Below the pieces are notes generated by a model, which was not told the DNA's origin, did not search any database, and was given only the letters and a program-made list of their open reading frames with translations. From Vitellaria paradoxa (lineage: Eukaryota > Streptophyta > Magnoliopsida > Ericales > Sapotaceae), in NCBI GenBank assembly GCA_019916065.1, contig CM034233.1:3351501-3415500 (forward strand): a stretch of 64,000 nucleotides of DNA. Direction: 5' to 3'. Positions 1 to 10,408 of this stretch are shown here, piece after piece. Positions within the stretch are counted from its first letter, which is position 1; every line of letters begins with the position of its first letter. Both the position numbers and the translations under genes were made by a program.

Positions 1-426
1 ATTTGAAAAAAATTTTTACGTTTGGTACACACATCTCAAATCGCGTTTTTTTGGAGTTGAACAGTAAGATTCCTGTTCTAACGGATTGGATTTCTATTTG
101 GATGAATTCAAAATTTTGTATTAGTCATGTCTTTTTTGTACTGCAATCCGTCGAAACAATTCTTACAATCAATTTGGACAGAAGTTCGCTATACGAATCT
201 GTTAGAACGATTTATGCAATCCAATAAAAAACAGTTAAAGTGGGTGTCATTCAGTAGTTTGGGAGTTCATAGTGAGAATGGCGAAAAAATTTTTACAATT
301 TGATTAACTGAGTTCTAGTTATTCATTTTTTTTAAAGGTATTAAATTTTTTTTTAACTTTAAAAATATATAAAAAATAATAAAATTTCAAAAATTTTATC
401 AAAATTTTGTACACCAAACGGATCCT
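1..426. repeat. Dispersed repeat, partial copy, upstream of WAK-A
   Basis: This AT-rich block contains no gene. It is similar over most of its length to 31190-31664, sharing the segments around 'cacacatctc', 'aaagtgggtgtcatt' and 'agtagtttggga'. It ends at a terminus-like stretch (accaaacggatcct), which resembles a MITE end. The start lies outside the window. It abuts the 5' breakpoint of the WAK duplication at about 427, so WAK-A has lost the upstream sequence that WAK-C has. The transposon class is uncertain. Confidence 0.55.
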
Positions 427-544
427 TAAGAGGGCTGCACAGAATTCGACTTTTCAATCTGCATTCTTTACAAAAGGGAAAACCAATCCAAAGTTTCTGA
501 AGCCACGCACAAAGTGAGTACTTGACTGAGAAATAAAAAGACAC

Positions 545-1433
545 ATGGGTTTTCACATCTTGGTTCTGCATCTTGGCAGTACTACCACTGGTGCTTGGAG
601 CAATATTAACGCAGGCGGGCCGAAAGCCAGGCTGCTCAACCAAGTGCGGCGACGTTAATATCCCCTTCTCCCGTTGGCACTTCTTCCGACTGCTACCTCG
701 ACGATCCTTTCCTTGTCACCTGCAACCATTCTTTCAAACCTCCAAGGCTATTTTCAGGACGAACCAGTTTCGCGCAAATACTCGACATATCGCTCCACGG
801 CCACCTGCGCGTCTTGGCCCCTTCGATCGCCAAAGACTGCTACAACAAGTCATCGGGCTTGATAGCGAATAAAAAGCCGCACCGAAGGAAGCTTGGACGA
901 GTCAGGTTCTAATTTTTTCTTCTCCACCACCCGAAACAAGTTCACGGTCGTCGGGTGCGACACGGTGGCAATCGTTCAAGCAGTCGGGTTGGAGCTACAA
1001 AATTACACCACCGGATTGCCTATCTCTCTGCGACAATATCGCAAACCCTCGTCAACGGATCTTGCTCGGTTTGGGGTGCTGCCAGACTGACCTACCACCG
1101 GAAACAAATGTTTTTGGTGTGGCAGTTGCCTCCGTGTACAACCATTCTCAAGTGTGGGACTTCAATCCCTGTGGCTATGCGTTGTAGTCGAAGAAGCTGC
1201 TTACAACTTTTCGACTTTGGATCTTATGGATTACGAAACAGAGAGGCTTTCCCTATTGTGTTTGATGGGCAGTTAGAGACGAGGGAAGTTGTGCAGAAGC
1301 TCGAAAAGAACTCGTCAAGCTATGCTTGTCGAGACATACACAGCAAATGCAACGATTCGAGCAACGGACCGGGGTACTTTTGCAGTTGTGCTTGGGCTAT
1401 CAGGGAATCTTTACCTCGCCGGTGGTTGCCACG
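545..1433 (+). pseudogene. WAK-A exon 1: frameshifted galacturonan-binding ectodomain
   Basis: This exon is homologous to 33930-34815 (WAK-C exon 1) almost base for base. It would encode the signal peptide (MGFHILVLHL...) and the cysteine-rich GUB_WAK domain with the CGDVNIPF motif of wall-associated kinases. The only in-frame ATG upstream of the leader is at 545. By eye it differs from copy C by about 18 one-base insertions or deletions but only about 5 substitutions, so the frame breaks within the first 60 codons and repeatedly after that. The exon ends at a donor (acg|gtataa) at 1433. It is either a pseudogene or a poorly polished stretch of assembly. Confidence 0.85.
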
Positions 1434-1539
1434 GTATAAATTAATTTTTAGGATCGACGGAGTGTCTTTTTCGGTTTAGATATATACTTGTATCCGACTG
1501 TTTGTAACAGAGCTTCTCTTTTGATCCGAATATCCCCAG

Positions 1540-1707
1540 ATATCGACGAGTGTGAAGTATTAAAACCTTGCAATAGAACATGCACAAATCTACAAGGGAA
1601 CTATTCTTGTTCTTGCCCCAGGGGGTATGAAGGTGATGGAATGAGAAATGGAACAGGCTGCTATCGCAAGACTCAGAGCCGATCTACCGCGATTACAATC
1701 GCCCTAC
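1540..1707 (+). pseudogene. WAK-A exon 2: calcium-binding EGF domain
   Basis: Acceptor tatccccag precedes 1540 and donor gccctac|gtaag follows 1707. Read in frame it gives [20 protein letters not shown] and then [14 protein letters not shown], with six cysteines in EGF spacing and the D-x-D-E-C calcium-binding start. This single exon is intact and is the best-preserved EGF exon of the three copies. It still belongs to a gene that is broken in exons 1 and 3. In the family it forms the extracellular EGF module between the pectin-binding domain and the membrane segment. Confidence 0.85.
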
Positions 1708-4700
1708 GTAAGCCTACAACTACAAATTAATTATTGAACAGCTAGCTAGAATTAACGTCGGGGAAATCTCGTTGCATTGGCTTCACTGTCATATATATTC
1801 TTGTTTTATAACTTTAATTATAGCTTAATAATTTAATGGAGAAAAAATCATGTTACTGATTGTTAGGGTTCGTTATAGACAGACTCGTGACAAAAATTGT
1901 ACAAAAACAATTTTAACTTTATTTTTTTTTAATTTTCTCCAACTTTCGACATACTCAAAAAAACTTTTTTTTAACTTTGTCTAACTTTATTCAACTTTCT
2001 TTAAATTTTTTCAATTTTTACCAATTTTTTCATATTTTTCAAAAAAACATACAAGACAATCAATAATTTAAAATTTATTTACTTTTTATTTTTTTTACCA
2101 AAATTAATTTCACACTCTAAACGGACACAATATAATAAAATAAATAGCATTTCACCTTCTTTCTGTCTCCTTAATTTGTTTCAATGTATCAATATTAATT
2201 AGTATTACAGCTTCTGATTCTCTCAAGCTAGAATAATACTCAGAGTTTTTCTTTTTAGATGAAAATAAGAATAGTCAGAGTTCTTAATTATCTACTAATT
2301 AGGGCAGTCTAATGCAATATTCAGCTAGATTTTTTATGGTTACTTGTGCAGATGATTTTGTCTCTAGTTTTTACTTTTTGGCATTTTTCCAGGCCATTGA
2401 TCGGCAATATAGAATATGATAATTGTCTAACCCACGCGTATGCCCCGAAAAAAAAAATCAAAAAAGGAAGTGGCCCAAAATTTTGACAAGTCCGTGGCCA
2501 TGACTTATCTATTTATCATTACAGGGCAAATTTATAAGTTTGGTGAAACTAGATTTTATTTTTAGTGAAACTTTTTTCTTCTCATACTATTTTTTAATTT
2601 TGTATAACTACTTACACTTCAATAAAATTAAAAAGTAATGTTATAACTTTCATATAATTAAGTAAATTTACTTATTTATTATTTTATATTTCTTAAATGT
2701 CCTTTAACCACCTGTGTAATTTTTTAATTTTTTTAAATGCTCCTCAATTGTATGTTATTTACTTAGATAACCTTAACCACTTATTATTTACCACTCGAAC
2801 CACTTTTATTTATTTCTTATTAATTAACAAATTAATTAATGATATGCATATAGTTTTAAAATAAAATTAATAAAAATTTACTGCATCTCTTGTGCACCAG
2901 TATCTAGAACATATATAAAATAAAAATTAATGGCAAAATTAAGTAAAGATACATAATTTGTAAAACTAAAATATTTTTATTGATTATTAAGACAAAAAAA
3001 TTTACATGTATGTCGTGTGTGAACCGACGTCTAGTCTCAAATAAATCAAATGTGTTTATTGCGTATGATTTATTTATTTATTTTTGGGTTATACATTAAT
3101 ATTAATATTATATCATATTTTAATATGCATATAAAAAGTAAAGTTTGGCAAAACTGCTGCACCACATGGAACATAACTTGCGTTATGGTTGTGACATATG
3201 GTACATAATTATAATTATTTTGCGACACGTATGACCTAACTTACACTATGGTTATGACATGTGACCTAACTGTATTTATTTTAATTATCTTATAAAGAAA
3301 TTAGTATTTTATATAATTGCTACTTATTTATAATTTTTAATTTTGTTCAAATTAGAATGTTTATGGATATTACTTAATATTTTTATTTGATTTACATTTT
3401 TATTTATCATATAACTTCTTATTTTTAATTTTAATTTTTATTTAAAATATATTCTTATTTTTTCTATATTTTAAAATGTATTCTCAAAATTATATATATT
3501 GTAATATTATTTATTAAAAAATATCAAACAATATTAAAAATTAAAAAATTAAATTGGTAATGGATAATGTAAACAAGATACGTGGCTATTTGAAATGATT
3601 TTGTTTATTACATATATTATTCTTTTTTATTTAAGAATAAAAAAGTTATAAAAAAAAAAAATATCCATTAAATTAGGAGATGTGACTATAGTAAAATAAC
3701 TGCTGATAGAATTTAAAAAAAAACAAAAATACACAAAAAAATATTGAGTCCAAAATTATAAATAGGACTTAAAATAAACAAAAATACATAAAAATTCCAT
3801 CTCAAATAACTACTATCACATGTTTGATATTTATTGGATTAGGTACTTTGATATTTATTGAATTATGTAATATATTCATATCTAAAATAGAATACAAATA
3901 CATATAAAATTTTAATACACATAGTAAGTTAAAAAAAATAAAAGGTATAAAATACCATTCACACCTAGAAAAACTTATTGAAATTTTATTATGATAACTT
4001 TTGCTTATTATTAATATGATTAGAAGTGATTGTTTGTTAGTTTCTTTTGCATCGTTAAGAGTGAGGATGAGTTTGTTATATTTATTTTTATTAGATGATA
4101 TTTCATTATATTAAAAATACTTTTTTCTCTATGTATTTATTTTTTAACTTATTTGTTAATGGGTACATTAGAATAATAAAGTTTGGCTTTTTATTCTATC
4201 TTTTAACGCGATTGTTATAGTATATAAGATTTGATTTTTTTTAATTTTATTATTTTTTAGTTTGATTGTTAACATTAATTTTTAAATTTTATTATATCTT
4301 TTTTGATAAAATTTTTTTTTTGTGTATTATATGGAAAGCCTACTTTTGTTATATTTTTTAATTTATTCATTCAAAAATACATGGTATGACTTTTTTAATT
4401 TTCATTATATTTTTAATGTGATTGTTGACATAATTGTTTTAGATTTTATTATATTTTTATTTTTTTAAAATGTAAAATTTCTGTGCATCAAATTTCAGCA
4501 GAAACATCTTGTTTAGATTTATTACTATATTTATTTTATTAGATGATATTCCATTACATTAAAATTATTTTTCTTTATGTATTTTTTTGGCTTATTTTCT
4601 AATCCATCCATTCAAATACATGAGATTTAATTATTTTAGATTCTATTTTATTTTTAATGTAATTATTAATTAAATTTATATTAAATTTTATTATTCATAA

Positions 4701-6202
4701 AATTTTAATTTTTGACTTATTTTCAATATATTCATTCAAATATACAAAAATATGATTTTTAAAATTTGTTTTGTTTTTATTTAATGTGTTTTAATATAAC
4801 TTTTTCAATTTTATTAAAATTTTCATTGTTCTTAAAATTTTTATTTCTTGTGTACTAATTATTGAAACTTTATGTAAATTCTTTCTTAATTTATAATTAT
4901 CTAATAAAAATATTTTAATTAGGGACTATATTTAATCTAATTCTATTTAACAAAAGCATCATAAATTGAAATTTTTATCTATTTAAAATTTTTATCCTTA
5001 CCCTTTTCATTATCGATATTGATTATTATGTTAATTTTTAAATTATTAAGTCACCATTAAATATTAGAATTCAACTTAAATAAAAATTAAATACTAAGTG
5101 ATAATTTTATGATCTTATTAAAAATATAATTTCAATAAATATAATTTTATGAATTTATTTTAAATTTTAGTTATACATTTTAAATAGCTAAAATATATCA
5201 TTTTAAAATATGTTTTATTAAATATAATTTTATAAAATTAAAAATATAAATTTACATTCAAAATTTTATTACATTAAATATATATTCTTAAACCAAATCT
5301 ATTTAAATTTATTATAAATTTTTATTTGATTTAACATTTATTTTAATTATAATTTATCATAATTTTTATTGTAATATAAATATAATTTTATCAAATAAAA
5401 TAAAAGATAATTATTATTTAATAGCATACATTTTTTAGAATTATAAATAATTTTGTGATTCTTATTTTTTTATTTTAATAATAATTAAATTATTTTATTA
5501 TATAAATTTAGAATTAGAGTTCAATTCAAATATTATCATCATCTTATCTCATTCTATTTTGATAATTGAGATTCAATAAAATTAAAATTAATAAATTTTA
5601 TTAATAAAAAGGAAAATAAAAATAATATAATAAATTAATTTTTAAATTTTTATTATTTTACATATTTAATTTGATATACTATTTAAAGTCATTCACATTC
5701 TCAATGAATATAATTAAATGATAATAATATTTATTATCATATGAAATTTTAATTAGTAAAAATAATTTAATAAAAAATATTAGCAGCTTAATTATTTTTA
5801 TATAATTTAGTAAAAAATATTTTTCTTATGTAATTATTAATATAAAGTTTAATTAAAAATTAAAACAAATATTCAGGGGTATTTGGAATAACAAAAAGTA
5901 AGATAAAATAAGATAATTTGAAGATTCGTAATTTACACAATTAGATAAAAAGTAAATAACTTTTAGAGGTTTTTAAAAATTTTTAAAATTTTTCAGTATT
6001 TTACATCGTGCCGAATGAACCTTTAGTGTAATATAATAAATCCGTCTATCCCACATGTTTAATAACTGGTATACATATACAAGTTAGCATTGGTTTACAT
6101 ATCAAGCCTGAATCTATTGTTGTCTCACTACCCGTTTGGAATATGGTTGTGCTACAAACATCACTGTGAGTGAAAATATTGCTGATTAATTCCAAAATGC
6201 AG
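1708..6202 (+). other. Large AT-rich intron of WAK-A
   Basis: This is a 4.5 kb intron with no coding potential. It aligns along nearly its whole length with 35089-39694 in WAK-C, with scattered substitutions and small indels, so it was duplicated with the gene. It contains degenerate gcaccacatg/gttgtgacat repeats near 3150-3280, long T- and A-rich tracts, and a MITE-like segment at about 5876-6026 just before the kinase exon. No gene is seen inside it. Confidence 0.8.
5876..6026. mobile_element. Small MITE-like element in WAK-A intron
   Basis: A roughly 150 bp segment starts ggggtatttggaataac and ends gccgaatgaacctttag, so the ends are imperfect inverted repeats (GGGTATTTGG / AAAGGTTCATTCGG). 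Related copies lie at 39376-39520, 54412-54551 and 62708-62853, and more diverged ones near 33205, 33575, 49672 and 59876. It has no coding capacity. The family was recognised only by comparing copies within this window. Confidence 0.5.
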
Positions 6203-7391
6203 GTATAAGCATTGGTCTCATAGTTCTTTGTGGCAAGTGCTTGGATATTACGTGTACAGGAACAGAAAGCTCATGAAACTAAAAGAAAAATTCTTTCAGC
6301 AGAACGGTGGTCTAATATTGCATCAACAAATCTCTGAACAACAAGGCTCAATTGAAACAACTGGCAGAATCTTCACGGCAGAAGACCTAGCAAAGCAACC
6401 AACAACTACGACCAAAGTAGAATCGTAGGCCAAGGAAGATTTGGAATTGTTTACAAAGGAACATTAGCAGATAACAGAGTTGTCGCCGTCAAGAAGTCCA
6501 AAATAAGTGATCAAAGTCAGACGGAGCAATTCGTGAAGGAAGTAGTAGTTCTTTCACAGGTCAATCACAGGAACGTGGTGAAGCTATTGGGTTGCTGCTT
6601 AGAGACCGAAGTCCCTTTGCTGGTTTACGAATTCATCGATACGGAACGCTCTCCCACCACATTCACGATAAAGTTCGCGCGTCTGCGTTTACGTGGGAGA
6701 AATGTCTGAGAATCGCGACTGAAACTGCCGGAGCGATCGCGGATTTGCACTCCTCAATTTCTACGCCGATAATTCATAGGGACATTAAGAGTGCAAACAT
6801 ATTATTGGATGAAAACTTCACTGCAAAAGTGTCGGATTTCGGAGCTTCAAGGTTGGTTCTCCTGGATCACGCCCGAATAACTACGCTAGTGCAAGAGACG
6901 TTTGGGTATTTGGATCCTGAGTATTTCCATTCGAGCCATTTGACTGAAAAGAGCGATGTTTATCCTTGCAGAGCTACTAACGGGAGAGAAGGCGCTTTCT
7001 TTCGACAGGGGAGAAAGATAGAAATCTGGCACCCTATTTCGTTTCCTCAATGGAAGAAGATTGCCTGACTCAAATTCTCGCTAGAGAAGTACTAGCGAGC
7101 TTGGAGAGTAATTTTGAACATGAACAGGTGATCAAAGAGGTAGCTAAACTTGCAAAGAGGTGCTTCCAGGTAAGACGCGAGGATAGACCGACAATGAAAG
7201 AAGTAGCAATTCAACTAGAGGGGTTGAGAACGACGGAGGGGAAGCATCCACAAGCAAGTGTTGATGATTTGTCTCCCAGAAAGACTGAATATTCACCTGG
7301 TAAAAGTTTTCCCAGAAATGGTGACAGTAGCAGTGTTGATGATAGCATGAAGGACCAAATTATAGTGCCACATCATGATGGTGGTCGCTAG
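6203..7391 (+). pseudogene. WAK-A exon 3: broken TM and kinase domain
   Basis: The acceptor atgcag precedes 6203 and the stop is at 7389-7391. The exon encodes the membrane segment, the juxtamembrane region and a Ser/Thr kinase with [15 protein letters not shown] and VSDFGASR, so the RD-kinase catalytic loop is readable. Compared with copy C it lacks bases near 6227-6240 and 6390. It also has a 14 bp deletion near 6968 that removes the 'YSFGVV' region after SDVY, and further indels near 7010-7030. The reading frame therefore splits into pieces at 6228-6428, 6592-7068 and 7050-7391. Substitutions outnumber indels here, unlike exon 1. It is a pseudogene of a wall-associated receptor kinase. Confidence 0.88.
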
Positions 7392-7485
7392 ATATATATA
7401 TATATATATATATCATTTTCAATTTCTGTATTTTGCAACTAAAGTTGTGATTTTAGTTGATGGTGGTCTCTTAGTAGATCACTTA

Positions 7486-7782
7486 AATGCTATTTGAAAG
7501 TTCAAATTTTAGTAATTTTTTATCTAAATTTGTTAGTTATAATTTTTGATATGTTTGATAGAACAAGTAACAATTTTAGTAATTTTTAGTTAACTTCTTG
7601 CAACTTGTAAGTGTTCGATTATTTTTTTGGCAATTTTTGATAATTTTTAATAATTTTTGGTAACTTTTGAATTGATAAGTTATTGTAATTAAGTAAAAAA
7701 TAGCAAAAATTGATAATTTGCCAAATACTCAAAAAACAAAAGTTGATTATGTTTTACTAAAATCTATGCCTCCAAACGCACC
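7486..7782. mobile_element. Tourist-like MITE in WAK-A 3' flank
   Basis: A 297 bp AT-rich element is flanked by TTA on both sides (7483-7485 and 7783-7785). Its ends, aatgctatttgaaag and cctccaaacgcacc, are imperfect inverted repeats. The same insertion sits at 40997-41306 behind WAK-C, while WAK-B has the apparent empty site (cacttggaaaaag near 28880). The TTA duplication and the TGCGTTTGG-like end suggest the PIF/Harbinger (Tourist) group. It carries no genes. Confidence 0.65.
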
Positions 7783-8067
7783 TTAGAAGAAGTTTCACAT
7801 AGAAGACGTAAATTTTTGCAATAGTAAAATGTCCTAGCATCCAAAATTTGAATTTAATTTCAATTTGATACATGTTAATGCAGTATGATTTTACATTCCA
7901 ATACCCGGCAAATCCCTCTAATTTAAGGGAGTAAAACGTGTAACTAAGGGAAATACCAAACTATTGCTATTACATTCATAAAATAAAATGGTGTTGTAGA
8001 ATTTAAAGAATACCTTACACAGCAGCAATATGATTTTTCAGTGGTGGTGCCATTTATAGCATCGTGT

Positions 8068-9066
8068 TTATGCAATGGCCGACGTAATAGTATGCATCTC
8101 TATGGGACGCCATGGTGTCTTTTGTATATACAGCAGTCCCTCGTTGTCCTTAAAGTATGTTAATCGGATATTCCAGTTTAGAGATCGAGCCAAGCTCTCC
8201 ACTTCAGCGATGGTTTCAACCTTATCCCGCACGATCAAATGTCCTTCTGGCCTTAGGATCCTATCAACTTCTGCTGTCAGTGGGACTAATTTGCACCTGT
8301 GGCCAGAAACCATCTCTATATTAGTCCAAGAACAAAAACTGGGAGTGACTTTGCTGAGGACTAAGACTGCAATTAAGGAAGTGTTAAAGAAGAAAATGAA
8401 CCTTTCTTGATATCAGAGAAGAGATGATCTGCATGAAGAAGATCGTATGATCTGGGGTAAGCACTGAATGATTCACGCCAATCATGATAAATCCCAAATA
8501 ATCCACGCTCGTACACTATTGGCAGCGTGTCTGGTGAATTAATGGGAACTAAATTCAACACCCACACCTTCAGGTCTTTCAGTGCAGCAGCAAACCTAAA
8601 AGCATATAGAAAGCATAATCAGGAAAAAGTCCAAACTCAGATAATCAATAAATCTTCTATCATGGTGAAGAAAGAAAACAGTAACAAGATGGGAGTTTTT
8701 AAAATAAATAAATAAAAGTAAAGAGGAACCACCATATTGAATTTAATCTGGCCTGAACGATGAAAAAACAAGTGAAAAACTTCAAATGCTTACCCTCCAT
8801 ACACAGCTCTCATGTCCATTACATTCTGGACTGAAGACCAATTGATTCCCAGCCCATTCAAATATGACTTCGACACGACATGTTTCCAGTGCTCATAGTC
8901 CTTGGTGAAGTCCTCTGGAGCTGCTTTACCGTAAACTCCAACTTGAGAACTCTTCAACCAGGAGGGTACTTTCTCCACCCTTAGTGGCCATTGTTCCGGC
9001 CATTGCGATCCACGCTCTGACACATCCTCTGAGACTTTGTGATTGCATGCCTCAAGTGGTACATTC
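8068..9066 (-). pseudogene. Partial PMT methyltransferase copy (exons 6-8 only)
   Basis: Three blocks on the minus strand match the last three exons of the PMT gene at 41592-46901: exon 6 at 8794-9066, exon 7 at 8402-8595 and exon 8 at 8068-8296 (stop at 8068-8070). They encode the C-terminal half of the methyltransferase domain ([38 protein letters not shown]). Exon 7 has lost one base in an A-run next to its donor, which breaks the frame into exon 8. Exons 1-5, including the SAM-binding motif and the membrane anchor, are missing. Upstream, PMT intron 5 sequence runs to about 9215 and then switches to WAK-B exon 1. It is a truncated passenger of the segmental duplication. Confidence 0.9.
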
Positions 9067-9218
9067 CTGAATACATCATATCCAATAAAACAATCAAGGA
9101 CCCACACGTCCAGGACTATATACACAGCAAAACAGTAAATGCATGGACCAATTAGCCGACCACCAAAGATGGCAACCAGTCGCTAAGTGCAGGACTTGAC
9201 CCTTAAAATAGGTTCAGA

Positions 9219-9245
9219 ATGCTTGCCTCGCCGGTGGTTGCCATG
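9219..9245 (+). pseudogene. WAK-B exon 1 remnant (last ~27 bp)
   Basis: Sequence from about 9219 matches the very end of WAK exon 1 (cttgcctcgccggtggttgc) followed by the same donor and short intron as copies A and C. The sequence to the left is PMT intron 5. The junction is a duplication or deletion breakpoint that removed the whole galacturonan-binding domain and promoter of this copy. Confidence 0.75.
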
Positions 9246-9351
9246 GTGTAAATTAATTCTTAGGATCGAGGGAGTATCTTTTTCGGTTTAGACATGTACT
9301 TGTATCCAACTGTTTGTAACAGAGCTTCTCTTTTGATTCGAATATCCCCAG

Positions 9352-9523
9352 ATATCGACGAGTGTGAAGTATTAAAACTTTGCAATAGAACATGCACAAA
9401 TCTACAAGGGAACTATTGTTGTTCTTGCCCTTGGGGGTATGAAGGTGATGGAATGAGAAATGGAACAAGCTGCTATCGCAAGCATCAAAGCCGATCTACG
9501 GTGCTTGCAATCGCCCTAGCTAG
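9352..9523 (+). pseudogene. WAK-B exon 2: EGF domain
   Basis: This exon is homologous to the EGF exons of copies A and C and still has the DIDECEVL start and [12 protein letters not shown]. It has an acceptor at 9351. A four-base ctag duplication just before the donor (cctagctag|gtaatt) would shift the frame into the kinase exon. With exon 1 gone and the kinase exon split by insertions, it has no functional context. Confidence 0.8.
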
Positions 9524-9544
9524 GTAATTATACAACTATAAATT

Positions 9545-9786
9545 TGTTAGTGTATATATGTGTATGTGCTAGGGGTAGCTTAGTTTCTCTATTTATTGTG
9601 TAATACTCTAACTCTATCTGTCGTACTATTGTAATATAGTAGTACTCTAACCTTAGCCGTCGTACTCTAATACTAGTCTATATATACCTGTACTCTATTC
9701 ATTAGATATATACAATTTTACTTTCAATTCATAGATACTTTTCTTTGCATCTTCTTCTTTTTCTGTGTTCTTAAATTATCTTAACA
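9545..9786 (+). repeat. E1 5' LTR
   Basis: This is a 242 bp long terminal repeat, TG...CA bounded, directly followed by the primer-binding site. It contains repeated taatactctaac-type motifs and the tctatatatacct TATA-like region. It pairs with the LTR at 14628-14874. Confidence 0.93.
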
Positions 9787-9801
9787 TGGTATCAGAGTAA
9801 G
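9787..9801 (+). promoter_or_regulatory. E1 primer-binding site
   Basis: The sequence tggtatcagagtaag directly follows the LTR. Its first 11 bases match the complement of the 3' end of plant initiator methionine tRNA, the standard copia primer. Confidence 0.9.
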
Positions 9802-10408
9802 GTTTAAATGTATAATCATCTCTTTTGTTTTCGCACTGTTGCATTATTCACCAGAAACAATTCTTCTCAGTTTTTGTGTTGAATACTGTCGGAAACAATC
9901 TTTTCTTCTCTGCACTGTTGCCTGTACCTTTGTTTCGCCGCCACAATATACCATTGGATTCGTCTCTTCATTGCGAATTCAACTACACAAAAATCAATCC
10001 GATTCGCGGCCGCACATGCCCTCACGCACCAGATCAGCACAGTCCGGTTCAGTCCTCTTTCTGCAGCCGGTTCAGCCATCGTCTAGTCGGTTCTTTTCCG
10101 GTTCAGACCGGTTCTTAACTATTTCGACCCTTTTGAATATGATTTTGTGGTCTTTTTCTTGAATCTGTCTGTTTCTACTATTTCTACTGTTCAAGTGTAC
10201 TTTTCACTTATTTTTGGCGAGTTCAATTTTTTCTTGGCCTGTTTTGATTTGGTTCACTATGGTTTTAAAGGAATTTGGATACTCTGATTCTGTTTCTGCA
10301 TTCAGATTGGTCTATTTTGGCTTTGTTTTGGCTATGATTGCTATTTTTGCACACTTTTCTGCTATTTTTCTCTACAGTTTGGATTATTTATACTTCTGCT
10401 ATCTTATT

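Noticed and set aside
3..227. 74-codon open frame at the left edge
   Set aside because: It starts with TTG, lies in a dispersed repeat, and the homologous copy near 31200 has no matching frame.
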